Positions 40,343 through 48,578 of a stretch of 64,000 bases of DNA are shown piece by piece. The notes under the pieces were generated by a model, which was given only the letters and a program-made list of their open reading frames with translations, did not search any database and was not told the origin of the DNA. Source of the DNA: Micromonospora_I sp040659735. Its GTDB lineage: Bacteria > Actinomycetota > Actinomycetes > Mycobacteriales > Micromonosporaceae. How positions within the stretch are numbered: the stretch's first letter is position 1; each line of letters starts with the position of its first letter. Position numbers and translations under genes: made by a program. The DNA lies in the NCBI RefSeq assembly GCF_040659735.1, contig NZ_JBFANZ010000003.1:124001-188000 (forward strand). The letters run 5' to 3'.

Positions 40343-42046
40343 CTATTTGGCGTCCGCGTAGGACTCGACCACCGCGGCGTCGAGCGGGAACCGGACGGGA
40401 GTGTCGCCGAACAGCAGTCGGGTGGCCTGTGCGGCGGCCTGCCGGACCAGCCCGGCCACCGTGTCGGCCTGCTCGGCGGGACAGTGCACGAGCACCTCGT
40501 CGTGCTGGAAGAAGACGAGCTCCGCGGAGGTGCCGGCGAGCGACGCGCGCAGCGTCGCCAGTACCGTGGCGGCCCACTCCGCGGCCGTCGCCTGGATCAC
40601 GAAGTTACGGGTGAACCGGCCACGTGCCCGGGCCGCCGCACGGGCCCGGGGCCCGTGCAGATCGGTCTCGGCGTCCACCTCGAACACCTGCCCGTCGGTG
40701 TCCGTGTCGCGCACGCTCACCGAGGGGGGTGGGCAGGTGCGACCGAGCCACGAGCGGACCAACCCGCCCGCCTCGCCCGTGCGCGCCGCCGTCTCGACGT
40801 AGTCGAAGGCGGTGGGATAGCTGCGCCGCAGCGCGGCGAGGGCCGGGATCGCCTCGCCGCCGGTCTGCCCGTACATGGCGCCCAGCAGCGCCACCTTGGC
40901 GCGCGCCCGGTCGCCGCCGAACGCGTCATTGGCCAGCGCCGCGTAGAGATCACCGGCGCCCCCGGCCGACGCGAGGCGCGCGTCGCCGGAAACCGCGGCG
41001 AGCACCCGCGGCTCCAACTGACCGGCGTCGGCGACCACCAGCCGCCACCCCGGATCGGCCCGCACCGCGCGGCGCACCACCTTCGGGATCTGCAGCGCTC
41101 CCCCGCCCCGGGTCGCCCAGCGGCCGGAGACGACGCCGGCCGGCACGTACTCGGGCCGGAACCGTCCATCGTGGATCCACGCGTCCCGCCAGGCCCAGCC
41201 GTGCGCGGTCCAGATCCGGTAGAGCTCCTTGTATTCCAACAGGAGCGGCACGGCCGGATGGTCAACCCCGCGCAGCACCCAGGCACGGGTGTTCGGCAAC
41301 TCGATCCCAACCCGGGCGAACGCCCGCAGCACCTCGGCCGGCGAGTCGGGATGCAGCTGCCGGTCGTCGAACACCTCCGCGATCCGCACGGCCAACTGCG
41401 CCAGCCGTCGCGGCGGGCCGCCGACCGGGGACGGCTGCCCCAGGAGCTCCAGCAGGAGCGCCTCGTGCACATCGGCCCGCCACGGCAGGCCGTCCGCGCC
41501 CATCTCCGCGGCGATCAGCGCGGTCGCCGATTCGGCGGCGACCAGCAGCCGGAACCGGCCCGGATGCTCCGCGCCGGCCATCCGGCGACGCTGGTCGGCG
41601 TACACCTCGATGAGCGCGCGCAGCGGATCCGCGCCGGCGGCCCTCGCCGGCGCGGCCACCTCGTCGAAGAGCGCGGCCTGCCCGTGGCCCGGCGGCACCG
41701 CCGTCCGCGGTGGCGGGTCGGCCGGCACCGGGGCACCGGTGAGCCGGGCCCAGGCGGCCCCGAGGGCGCGCGGCTCACCCCAGCGACCGGCGTGACCGAG
41801 CAGCAGCGCCTCGGTGAGCTCGATGTCGTGGCAGCGGTCGACCCGGACAGCGGCCCGCAGCAGCGCGGGGTAGATCGACGTGGTGGCGGCCCAGAGCCAG
41901 CGGGGGTGCTCGCGACGCTCCCGGTCGGCGACGGCGGCGGCGAGATCGGCGTGGCGCTCGGCCGACCCGACCGGCCCGCCGTCATCGTCGAGCGACTGCA
42001 GGCGTCCCCCGCCGCTCTCCTCCGCCACCACCGCTACCAGCACCAA
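40343..42046 (-). CDS. Family A DNA polymerase homologue (3'-5' exonuclease/polymerase type)
   Basis: This 567-aa protein lacks the 5'-nuclease domain of Pol I. The N-terminal ~200 residues replace the proofreading domain but show no clear DxE exonuclease site. Polymerase motifs follow: motif A VVADAGQLEPRVLA instead of DYSQIELR, motif B RARAKVALLGAMYGQTGG and motif C FFQHDEVLVH. The catalytic Asp residues of A and C are present. Such short Pol A paralogues are common in actinobacteria and may act in repair. The start is uncertain (TTG 42046 or the GTG next to it). A palindromic repeat lies just upstream. Confidence 0.8.
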   Translation of the reverse strand: MVLVAVVAEESGGGRLQSLDDDGGPVGSAERHADLAAAVADRERREHPRWLWAATTSIYPALLRAAVRVDRCHDIELTEALLLGHAGRWGEPRALGAAWARLTGAPVPADPPPRTAVPPGHGQAALFDEVAAPARAAGADPLRALIEVYADQRRRMAGAEHPGRFRLLVAAESATALIAAEMGADGLPWRADVHEALLLELLGQPSPVGGPPRRLAQLAVRIAEVFDDRQLHPDSPAEVLRAFARVGIELPNTRAWVLRGVDHPAVPLLLEYKELYRIWTAHGWAWRDAWIHDGRFRPEYVPAGVVSGRWATRGGGALQIPKVVRRAVRADPGWRLVVADAGQLEPRVLAAVSGDARLASAGGAGDLYAALANDAFGGDRARAKVALLGAMYGQTGGEAIPALAALRRSYPTAFDYVETAARTGEAGGLVRSWLGRTCPPPSVSVRDTDTDGQVFEVDAETDLHGPRARAAARARGRFTRNFVIQATAAEWAATVLATLRASLAGTSAELVFFQHDEVLVHCPAEQADTVAGLVRQAAAQATRLLFGDTPVRFPLDAAVVESYADAK

Positions 42047-42116
42047 CGCATTGTGCCCGACCCCACCGACAAGATCACGGAGGACGGCGCCGACGCCCCC
42101 GTACCCCGCCTCTCCC

Positions 42117-42180
42117 CGTCGATCAAGGACGTATGCGCACGGTTTGATCTCCGATCGTGTGAATACGCCCTTGATCGACG
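42117..42180. repeat. 64-bp palindromic repeat, copy B
   Basis: This copy is inverted relative to copy A, with 61/64 identity after reverse complementation. The arms are CGTCGATCAAGGACGTAT and ATACGCCCTTGATCGACG, with one mismatch. A partial arm (TCCTTGATCGGCG) follows at 42187-42199. It lies 48 bp beyond the stop of the first ngcG-like gene and 71 bp before the start of the polymerase gene. Confidence 0.9.
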
Positions 42181-42202
42181 CACAAGTCCTTGATCGGCGG
42201 GG

Positions 42203-42228
42203 GCGGGCGGGGCTTTCGCCCCGTCCGC
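42203..42228 (-). terminator. Hairpin at the end of the first NgcEFG operon
   Basis: An 11-bp stem (42203-42213 with 42218-42228, one G-T pair) has a TTTC loop and touches the ngcG stop codon. It is a good structural terminator for the minus-strand transporter operon, though no T-tract follows. Repeat copy B lies immediately downstream. Confidence 0.5.
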
Positions 42229-43157
42229 TACTTGACCGCGCCGGAGGTCAGCCCGGACTGGATCTGACGCTGGAAGATCGCGTACACCACGATCATCGGC
42301 AGGATGGCGATGGTCAGCGCCGCGAACAGCCCGGACCAGTCCGCCTCATAGCCGGCATTAACTGAAATGTCGGCGATGCCCTGGGTGAGCACCCATTTGT
42401 CCTTCGCGTTCGAGAGCAGCACCAGCGGCAACTGGTACTGCGCCCACTGGCCGATGATGTTGAAGATCGCCACGCTGATCAGGCCGGGCTTCGCCATCGG
42501 CAGCATGACCTGGAAGAAGAGCCGGGTGTGCGAGCAGCCGTCGATCATCCCGGCCTCGGCGACCGACGACGGCAGCGTCTTGAAGAACGCCGCCAGGAAG
42601 AAGATCGTGAACGGCAGCGAGTACGCGATGTAGACCAGCACCAGGCCGGTGTGCGTGTCGAGCAGGCCGAGGTTCTTCACCACGAAGAAGAGTGGCACCA
42701 GCGCGAGGAAGACCGGGAAGGCCAGCCCGCTGACGAACAGGTAGTAGATGAACCGGTTGCCCACGAACTTGTAGCGGGCGAGCACGTAGGCGGCCATCGA
42801 CCCGAACAGCATGGTGCCGAAGGTGCTGATCGACACCACGATCACGCTGTTGAGGAAGTACGTCCCCACGTGCGCCTTGGTCCAGGCCCGGCTGTAGTTC
42901 TCCCAGCGCAGTTCGCCCGGGAGTGTCCACGGACTGCTGAAGATCTCGGTCGTGTTCTTGAACGAGGCCAGGAAGGTCCAGAGGATCGGCACGATGACGA
43001 TCACCGCCCAGACCATCAGCGCCACGTGTCCCAGTCGCGACAGCAGCCGCACGTCCGACGTGCGCCCCTTGCGCTGCCCGCCCCGCGCCGGCCCGGCGTG
43101 CGGCGCGGGCCCTTCCGTACGCGGCTGCGCGATATTCGTCGTCATCGGCGTTCCCAT
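42228..43157 (-). CDS. ngcG: N-acetylglucosamine/chitobiose importer permease NgcG, set 1
   Basis: This 309-aa MalG-type permease has a ~40-residue cytoplasmic N-terminus, six helices (LMVWAVIVIVPILWTFLASF first) and the EAA loop (MIDGCSHTRLFFQVMLP). PVFLALVPLFFVVKNLGLL is nearly identical in the set-2 paralogue at 48.6-49.5 kb. ATG 43157 overlaps the preceding stop (TGATG). It pairs with NgcF to form the channel; the ATPase must come from elsewhere. Confidence 0.88.
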   Translation of the reverse strand: MGTPMTTNIAQPRTEGPAPHAGPARGGQRKGRTSDVRLLSRLGHVALMVWAVIVIVPILWTFLASFKNTTEIFSSPWTLPGELRWENYSRAWTKAHVGTYFLNSVIVVSISTFGTMLFGSMAAYVLARYKFVGNRFIYYLFVSGLAFPVFLALVPLFFVVKNLGLLDTHTGLVLVYIAYSLPFTIFFLAAFFKTLPSSVAEAGMIDGCSHTRLFFQVMLPMAKPGLISVAIFNIIGQWAQYQLPLVLLSNAKDKWVLTQGIADISVNAGYEADWSGLFAALTIAILPMIVVYAIFQRQIQSGLTSGAVK

Positions 43158-44065
43158 CAGTATTCGACGCTTTCCCGCTTGGAGACGCGCAGCGCCAGGG
43201 CCGCGAACGTGATGGTCAGGAAGAACAGCGCCACCCCCATCGCGGAGGCGTAGCCGTACCGGCCATAGGTGAAGGCGTTGCGGTAGATCTCCATCGCCAG
43301 CACCGTCGTCGCACCGTCCGGGCCGCCGCTGTCCACGGAGAGCACCGCGACGATCGCGAACGCGTCGAACGCGGCGATGCCCAGATAGACCCAGGCGACC
43401 TGAAGGGTGTCCCAGAGCAGCGGCAGGGTCACCCGGAAGAACAGGGTCATCCGGGTCGCACCGTCCATCTCGGCGGCCTCGTAGATCTCGGTCGGGATGG
43501 AGGCCATCCCGGCGGAGAAGAGCACCACGTAGAAGCCGACCGCCTGCCAGACCAGCACGCCGAGGATCGACCAGAGCGCCAGGTTGGGCCTGATCAGGAA
43601 GAAGACTGGGTCCATCCCGAGCTTCATCAACACGCCGTTGATCAGCCCGGACTCATTGGGCCGGTAGACCATCTGGAACAGCACCGCGATGATCGCCACG
43701 GCGAGGACCTGGGGGAAGAAGAACACCACCCGGTAGAACTTCGACCCCCAGACCCCGCGCCGCTGCCCGCCGCTGCTCTTACCCGCGACGTTGAGCAGGA
43801 AGGCGAAGAACAGCGCGATGGCGATGGTGATCAGCGGCAGGGCAAGCAGCAGTACGGCGTGGTGCTGAATCGCCTTCCAGAAGTTGCCGTCGTCGAGCAA
43901 CCGCCGATAGTTGTCGAAGCCGACCCACTGCGGCGCGGAGAGACCGCGCCAGTTGGTCATCGAGATCTGGAACGCCTGCGCGTACGGCGCGATCACGAAG
44001 ACCACATACAACACCACGGGTGCGGCCAGAAAGCCGACCACGAACGGATACTTGCCGTGCCGCAT
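43157..44065 (-). CDS. ngcF: N-acetylglucosamine/chitobiose importer permease NgcF, set 1
   Basis: This 302-aa MalF-type permease starts MRHGKYPFVVGFLAAPVVLYVVFV and has six helices, with an EAA loop at AAEMDGATRMTLFFRVTLPLL. YRVVFFFPQVLAVAIIAVLFQMVY and QAVGFYVVLFSAGM are shared with the set-2 paralogue. It lies 16 bp after the binding-protein gene and is coupled to ngcG. Confidence 0.88.
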   Translation of the reverse strand: MRHGKYPFVVGFLAAPVVLYVVFVIAPYAQAFQISMTNWRGLSAPQWVGFDNYRRLLDDGNFWKAIQHHAVLLLALPLITIAIALFFAFLLNVAGKSSGGQRRGVWGSKFYRVVFFFPQVLAVAIIAVLFQMVYRPNESGLINGVLMKLGMDPVFFLIRPNLALWSILGVLVWQAVGFYVVLFSAGMASIPTEIYEAAEMDGATRMTLFFRVTLPLLWDTLQVAWVYLGIAAFDAFAIVAVLSVDSGGPDGATTVLAMEIYRNAFTYGRYGYASAMGVALFFLTITFAALALRVSKRESVEY

Positions 44066-44081
44066 GACCCCTACGCTCCGA

Positions 44082-45512
44082 TCAGCGCTTGAACTTGGTG
44101 ACGGACGAGTCCTTCTTGATGGCGTCGGCCTTCTTCTGGATCCGCTCCACGAACGCGTCGGCCTTGATGCGACCGAACATCAGCTCGTTGGTGGCGGTCC
44201 GCGCCTCCTGGTCCAGCTCCTTGTACCAGCCGTCGAAGAAGATGTTGAAGACGTCCTTGCCGGCGGCGGCAAGCGCGGCCTGCGAGCTCTTCACGCCGGG
44301 CGGGAAGGCGTAACCCTGCGAGCCGGCGGGGACCACGGTCGGCGCCTTGACGACCTCCGTGAAGCCCTTGGCGCCGGCCGTGGAGAGCATCTGACGCATG
44401 TACTCCAGGCCACCACGGGGGTTCTTGCTCTTCGCCGAGACGAAGTAGCCCTCACCGGCGGTCGCCCGCAGGGCCGTTCCCGGCAGCTTGTCGGAGCTGG
44501 CGAGGCTCGGCACCGGCATCAACTGGTATTCGAAGCCCTCGGGGGTGTCCTTCTTCTGCTCCCCCTCCAGCCAGTCGCCGCTGGGATAGAAGGCGAGCTT
44601 GTACTGGTTCTGCTGGAGCTGCACGTCGGTGTGCTTGAGCCCCTCGAAGCTCTTGTCGATGTACTTGGCGCCGACCTCCGCCCACGCCGCGGCGGCCTGC
44701 TTGACGGCGTCGACCTGCCAGGCGCCGTCCTCCAGGTTGTCGATGTTCTTCAGCACATCGGTGCCGCCGATCTTCGCCGCGTGGGTGAGGATCACGTTCC
44801 ACTGGTAGTAGGCGGCGTTCGCGCCGGCGTAGCCGTACGGGGTGACGCCCTTGGCCTTGATGGCGCCGAGCAGCGTCGTGAACTCGTCCCAGGTCTTGGG
44901 CGCGGTCCAGCCGTTGTTCTTGAACAGCTTGCCGGAGTACCAGATGCCGAACACGGTGGAGACGTAGTAGAGGACGTACGGCTTGCCGTTGAACGAACCG
45001 GCCTCCACGGTGCCGGGCACCACGGTGTCGCGCACCTTCTTCGACGGGTCGTCGACCGACGGCGCGTCCCAGAGCTCGGTGAGGTCCTGCAGTTGGCCGT
45101 CGGCGACGAGGGAACCGAAGTCGATCAGCTTCTCGCCGGAGTTGTTGACGAACTCGGGCGGTTGGCCCGAGGCGAAGCGCGGCTGCAGAACGGTCGAGAC
45201 CGCCTGGGTCGACTGGTGCTTGATCTCCGCCTTGGGGAACGCCTTCTTGTAGAGCGGTTCGTGCACGTCGGTGGCGTACTTCTCGCCGTAGCCGCCGTTG
45301 AAGATGACCACCTCGATCGGGGCGTCCTCCTTGACCCCGAACGGGTTCTTGTCGCTCTTGGTGCCGGTGCTCTGCTCGCCGCTGTCGCCGTCGCTGGTGG
45401 CGCAGGCGCTGAGCAGGCCGGCGGCGGGGGTGGCGAGCAGGCCGGCGGCCGCGGCGCGGCGTAGCACTGTGCGACGGGTGAGATCGGATGCGCTGTCGGG
45501 GGTTGCAGACAT
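44082..45512 (-). CDS. ngcE: NgcE-type amino-sugar-binding lipoprotein, set 1
   Basis: This 476-aa solute-binding protein matches NgcE (N-acetylglucosamine/diacetylchitobiose). It has a twin-arginine signal (LTRRTVLRRAAAAG) with a lipobox Cys (LLSAC), so a folded lipoprotein exported by Tat is expected. The mature part begins NPFGVKEDAPIEVVIFNGGYGEKYA and contains EFVNNSGEKLIDFGSLV, IWYSGKLFKNNGW and GDWLEGEQKK. ATG 45512 has GAGGAG eight bases upstream. It follows the SIS gene by 40 bp on the same strand, so it belongs to the rpiR-SIS-ngcEFG operon. Confidence 0.9.
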   Translation of the reverse strand: MSATPDSASDLTRRTVLRRAAAAGLLATPAAGLLSACATSDGDSGEQSTGTKSDKNPFGVKEDAPIEVVIFNGGYGEKYATDVHEPLYKKAFPKAEIKHQSTQAVSTVLQPRFASGQPPEFVNNSGEKLIDFGSLVADGQLQDLTELWDAPSVDDPSKKVRDTVVPGTVEAGSFNGKPYVLYYVSTVFGIWYSGKLFKNNGWTAPKTWDEFTTLLGAIKAKGVTPYGYAGANAAYYQWNVILTHAAKIGGTDVLKNIDNLEDGAWQVDAVKQAAAAWAEVGAKYIDKSFEGLKHTDVQLQQNQYKLAFYPSGDWLEGEQKKDTPEGFEYQLMPVPSLASSDKLPGTALRATAGEGYFVSAKSKNPRGGLEYMRQMLSTAGAKGFTEVVKAPTVVPAGSQGYAFPPGVKSSQAALAAAGKDVFNIFFDGWYKELDQEARTATNELMFGRIKADAFVERIQKKADAIKKDSSVTKFKR

Positions 45513-45552
45513 CTGTTGCTCCTCGGATCGGATGCGTCGCGTCGGAATCGCC

Positions 45553-46302
45553 TCAGGCGGTCCGCCGGATGCGCCCGGCGTACCGTGACTCAAGGGCGTG
45601 GTTGTGTTCGTCCCCACCGGGGACGTTCGCGGAGAGGTAGACCGGGGGCGCCTCTCCGGCGAGGTGGAACCGTCGCACGACCTCGGCGGTCAGCAACTGC
45701 GCCAGCAGCGCAGCGGTGACCGACGAGACCGCGCAGACCGCGCCGCCGCCTTCCAGCGGCAGCAGTGCGTCGCCGTACGGCGCGCCGTTGTCCAGCACGA
45801 CGTCGGCGATGTCGGCGAGCCGTCGACCCGAGGGGTGCCGCGGTGCCACCCGCGCGGTGTGCTCGACCGAGGTGACCGCGATCAGCTCATGACCGCGCTT
45901 CTTGACCAGCGTCGCCAGCTCCACGACCGAGCCGTTGATGCCGGACTGGGACGCCACCACGAACACGTCGCGCGGCTGCGGGGCCGCGAGTTCGTAGATC
46001 TGGTGGGCGATGGTGGGATCGCGTTCGAGCTTGGGATCGTCGAGCACCTCCCGCGGAGCGTCGCCGTGGACGACCACGTCGCGCACCGTGAGCCGGTTGG
46101 TCGGGACGAGTCCGCCGGCCCGGGCGACCAGTTCGGCGGCGAACGCCTCGGAGTGGCCGGCGCCGAAGGCGTGCAGCACTCCGCCGTCGCGCAGGCTGGC
46201 GGCGATCAGGTCGGCGGCCCGGGCGATGCCGTCAGCCTCCGAGTCGAGCAACCGGTCCAGCACCGGGCGGACCGCGTCGGCGTACCCCTGCATGCTGATC
46301 AT
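45553..46302 (-). CDS. SIS-domain sugar-phosphate isomerase/etherase-like protein
   Basis: This 249-aa protein has a single SIS domain: GGVLHAFGAGHSEAFAAELVARAGG, FVVASQSGINGSVVELA and ELIAVTSVEHT. This UPF0309-type protein probably acts on a phosphorylated amino sugar. The start overlaps the rpiR stop in ATGA, and an NgcE binding protein follows, which supports a role in N-acetylglucosamine or muramic-acid metabolism. It lacks the extra parts of MurQ and GlmS, so the exact reaction is open. Confidence 0.82.
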   Translation of the reverse strand: MISMQGYADAVRPVLDRLLDSEADGIARAADLIAASLRDGGVLHAFGAGHSEAFAAELVARAGGLVPTNRLTVRDVVVHGDAPREVLDDPKLERDPTIAHQIYELAAPQPRDVFVVASQSGINGSVVELATLVKKRGHELIAVTSVEHTARVAPRHPSGRRLADIADVVLDNGAPYGDALLPLEGGGAVCAVSSVTAALLAQLLTAEVVRRFHLAGEAPPVYLSANVPGGDEHNHALESRYAGRIRRTA

Positions 46303-47267
46303 GCGTGGCGCACCTCCTTCGCGGCCTTGTGCCCGTCGACGGCCTGGGCCGTGCGCTGGAACGCGGCGTGCGCCCGGTCGTGGGTGCGTTGGGCGACGGC
46401 GATGTAGAGCAGGTCGAGGACGACGAGCTGCGGGTGCCGCGCGGAGAGCGCGTCGGGTCGGAACGTGGTGGCCTGTGTGGCGGTGATCAGCACGATGTCG
46501 GCGAGTTCGGCGAGCGGCGAGCGGGGGAAGCTGGTCAGCGCGACGGTCGTCGCGCCGTGGCTGCCCGCCTCGGCGAGCATCTCGATCGTCTCGCGGGTCT
46601 GGCCGCTGTGCGAGATGCCCATCGCCACGTCGCCGGCGCGCATCAGCGCGGCGCTGGCCAGCCCGTTGTGCACGTCGGTCCAGGCCCAGGCGGGTACGCC
46701 GATGCGGTGCAGGCTGAACTGCAGCTCCTCGCCGACGAGGGCGCTGCCGCTGGCCCCGAAGATGTTGACCCGCGACGCCCCGGCGACGGCGTGCGCGGCC
46801 CGCTCGACCTCGCGCAGGTCGAGCAGGGTGGCCGTGTCGTGCATGGCACGGGTGTCCGCGGCCATGATCTGCCCGAGCACCCGGTCCAGTGGGTCGCCGG
46901 GCTGGATCTCGCGGCCGATGTCGATGGTCCAGCCGGCGGAGCGGGCCCGGCCGGTCTCGGCGGCGATGCCGAGCCGCAGGTCGGCGTAGCCCTCGAACCC
47001 CATCGCGCGGCAGAACCGGGTGACCGTGGCGGGCGAGGTGCCGCTCCGTTCGGCGAGCTCCACTATGGTCGCCCGGGCCGCGGCGCTGGGGTCGGCGAGC
47101 ACCTGCTCGGCGACGCGCTGCAGGGCTCCGGTGAACTCCGGCAGCCCGGATCGGACGCGCGCCAGCACGCTGTCCGCCGGCGACAGCGCGATGACGCTCC
47201 GCCCCTCGGTTGCCGGGGCATCGACCACCGCGGTCCCCGCGGGGGTCTCGGCCTCGTGATCAACCAT
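46299..47267 (-). CDS. RpiR/MurR-family transcriptional regulator
   Basis: This 322-aa protein has an N-terminal RpiR HTH (~40-115; RATIVELAERSGTSPATVTRFCRAMGFEGYADLRL) and a C-terminal SIS domain (~155-300; VNIFGASGSALVGEELQFSL, GDVAMGISHSGQTRETIEML) that would sense a sugar phosphate. It heads the operon rpiR-SIS-ngcEFG and is divergent from the N-acetylglucosamine kinase gene. Palindromes of the type GTAANANNTTCTTAC at 47307 and 51908 are the probable targets. N-acetylglucosamine-6-phosphate would be the logical inducer, but that is inference. Confidence 0.88.
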   Translation of the reverse strand: MVDHEAETPAGTAVVDAPATEGRSVIALSPADSVLARVRSGLPEFTGALQRVAEQVLADPSAAARATIVELAERSGTSPATVTRFCRAMGFEGYADLRLGIAAETGRARSAGWTIDIGREIQPGDPLDRVLGQIMAADTRAMHDTATLLDLREVERAAHAVAGASRVNIFGASGSALVGEELQFSLHRIGVPAWAWTDVHNGLASAALMRAGDVAMGISHSGQTRETIEMLAEAGSHGATTVALTSFPRSPLAELADIVLITATQATTFRPDALSARHPQLVVLDLLYIAVAQRTHDRAHAAFQRTAQAVDGHKAAKEVRHA

Positions 47268-47306
47268 CGGCGGTCACCTTTCCGAAAACGTTGTTTACTG
47301 ATAGTG

Positions 47307-47320
47307 GTAAAAGTTCTTAC
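47307..47320. promoter_or_regulatory. Candidate RpiR operator, rpiR/nagK divergent region
   Basis: GTAAAAGTTCTTAC is a near-perfect 14-bp palindrome in a markedly AT-richer stretch (47283-47375), 40 bp upstream of rpiR. A related site lies upstream of the second ngcE (51908). The surrounding 22-23 bases also align (TGATAGTGG... with TGATCGTGT...). No other site of this form was noticed in the window. Confidence 0.6.
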
Positions 47321-47458
47321 TGCGGGCCCCTTCTTGTCAATACCGTGGGCGAAGTTTTCAAACTGTTACCTCGTCCGGGGTCGCTCCGGCCTTGCCTCAC
47401 GACACCGCGCCGCGCAGCATTGACCGAGGTGGAGGGCCGACGGAGGGACGCACGGCGG

Positions 47459-48445
47459 ATGTCAGAGGCGATCGTGGTCGGGCTCGACGTCGGTGGCTCG
47501 ACAACCCGCGTCAGCGTCGCCTCGCTCACCGGCGAACGACTCGGCGACGGCCGGGCCGGCGGCGGTAACCCCACGACACACGGCGCCGAACGGGCCGCCG
47601 CCGAGCTGCGCGCCGCCCTGACGGACGCACTGTCCGATGTGGAGCCGATGAACGCCCGGGCGGGCGTGATCGGGCTCGCCGGCGCCGGGCGCCTCCTGGC
47701 CGACCCGACCGGCCGAGCCGCGTTCGACACCGTCTGGCGGGAGGTCGGGCTCCGCTGCCCCTATACCGTGGTCGGCGACGCGCTGGTGGCGTACGCCTCG
47801 GGCGTCCCCGCCCCCGACGGCACCGTGCTCATCGCCGGGACCGGCGCGATCGCCGCCGCCGTGCGCGGGATGACGCTCGACCGGGCCGCCGACGGCCACG
47901 GCTGGCTGCTCGGCGACTCCGGCTCCGGCTTCTGGCTCGGCCGCGAGGCGGTCCGCCGCGCCCTGGCCGACCTCGACGCCGGCCGGCAGCTCACCTTGCT
48001 CGACGCGCTGGTCCTGACCGAACTGCTCGGCGCGCCCACGGTCGCGCCCCGCCCGCGCGACACCGTCGACCGGCTCGTCCAGACGGTCACCCGGCGGCCC
48101 CCCGTCGAACTCGCCGCACTCGCCCCGCTGGTGATCACCGCTGCCGACCAGGGCGACACCACGGCGACGGCGATCCTCGCCGACGCGGCCCGGCATCTTG
48201 TGACGACCGTGGAACGGATCCGCACGGCGGACGAGACCACCCCGATCGTGCTCGGCGGCGGGCTCCTCACCGGCGACACGCCGCTGGCCGCTGCGGTGAC
48301 CGCGGCGCTGCGAGTCCGGTGGCCGGAGGCCCCGCTGGAAACCGCCGGAGACGGCGCGGTCGCGGCCGCCTGGCTGGCCGCCCGCGCCCTGCCCGAGGTG
48401 GACGCCGACGCCCTGCATGCCCGCCTCGTGGCCCTCGCACCCTGA
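47459..48445 (+). CDS. nagK: N-acetylglucosamine kinase, BadF/BadG-type ATPase
   Basis: This 328-aa ASKHA-fold kinase has the phosphate-1 motif VVGLDVGGSTTRVSV, a connecting GVIGLAGAGR, VLIAGTGAIAAAV, GWLLGDSGSGFWLGREAV and adenosine-motif IVLGGGLLTG. These match eukaryote-type N-acetylglucosamine kinases of the BcrAD/BadFG family. It should phosphorylate the sugar brought in by NgcEFG. ATG 47459 has GGAGGG upstream. It is divergent from rpiR and convergent with the second transporter set, with repeat copy C between. Confidence 0.85.
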   Translation: MSEAIVVGLDVGGSTTRVSVASLTGERLGDGRAGGGNPTTHGAERAAAELRAALTDALSDVEPMNARAGVIGLAGAGRLLADPTGRAAFDTVWREVGLRCPYTVVGDALVAYASGVPAPDGTVLIAGTGAIAAAVRGMTLDRAADGHGWLLGDSGSGFWLGREAVRRALADLDAGRQLTLLDALVLTELLGAPTVAPRPRDTVDRLVQTVTRRPPVELAALAPLVITAADQGDTTATAILADAARHLVTTVERIRTADETTPIVLGGGLLTGDTPLAAAVTAALRVRWPEAPLETAGDGAVAAAWLAARALPEVDADALHARLVALAP

Positions 48446-48490
48446 CGCCGCACCGACCGGCGCCCAACACGCCTCTTTCAACGAATTTCC

Positions 48491-48554
48491 CGTCGATCAA
48501 GGACGTGTTCACACGATTGGAGATCGAACCATGTGCGTACTCCCTTGATCGACG
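48491..48554. repeat. 64-bp palindromic repeat, copy C
   Basis: It has the same end sequences as copy A (CGTCGATCAAGGACGT... CCTTGATCGACG) and about 54/64 identity overall, making it the most diverged copy. It lies in the convergent gap between nagK (stop 48445) and the second ngcG (stop 48579). Confidence 0.88.
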
Positions 48555-48578
48555 GAAGAGGGAGCGGGGAGCGCGGGG

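Noticed and set aside
31156..48554. Reading the three 64-bp repeats as a CRISPR-like array
   Set aside because: Copies are 6-11 kb apart, lie in different orientations between unrelated genes, and there are no spacers or cas genes.
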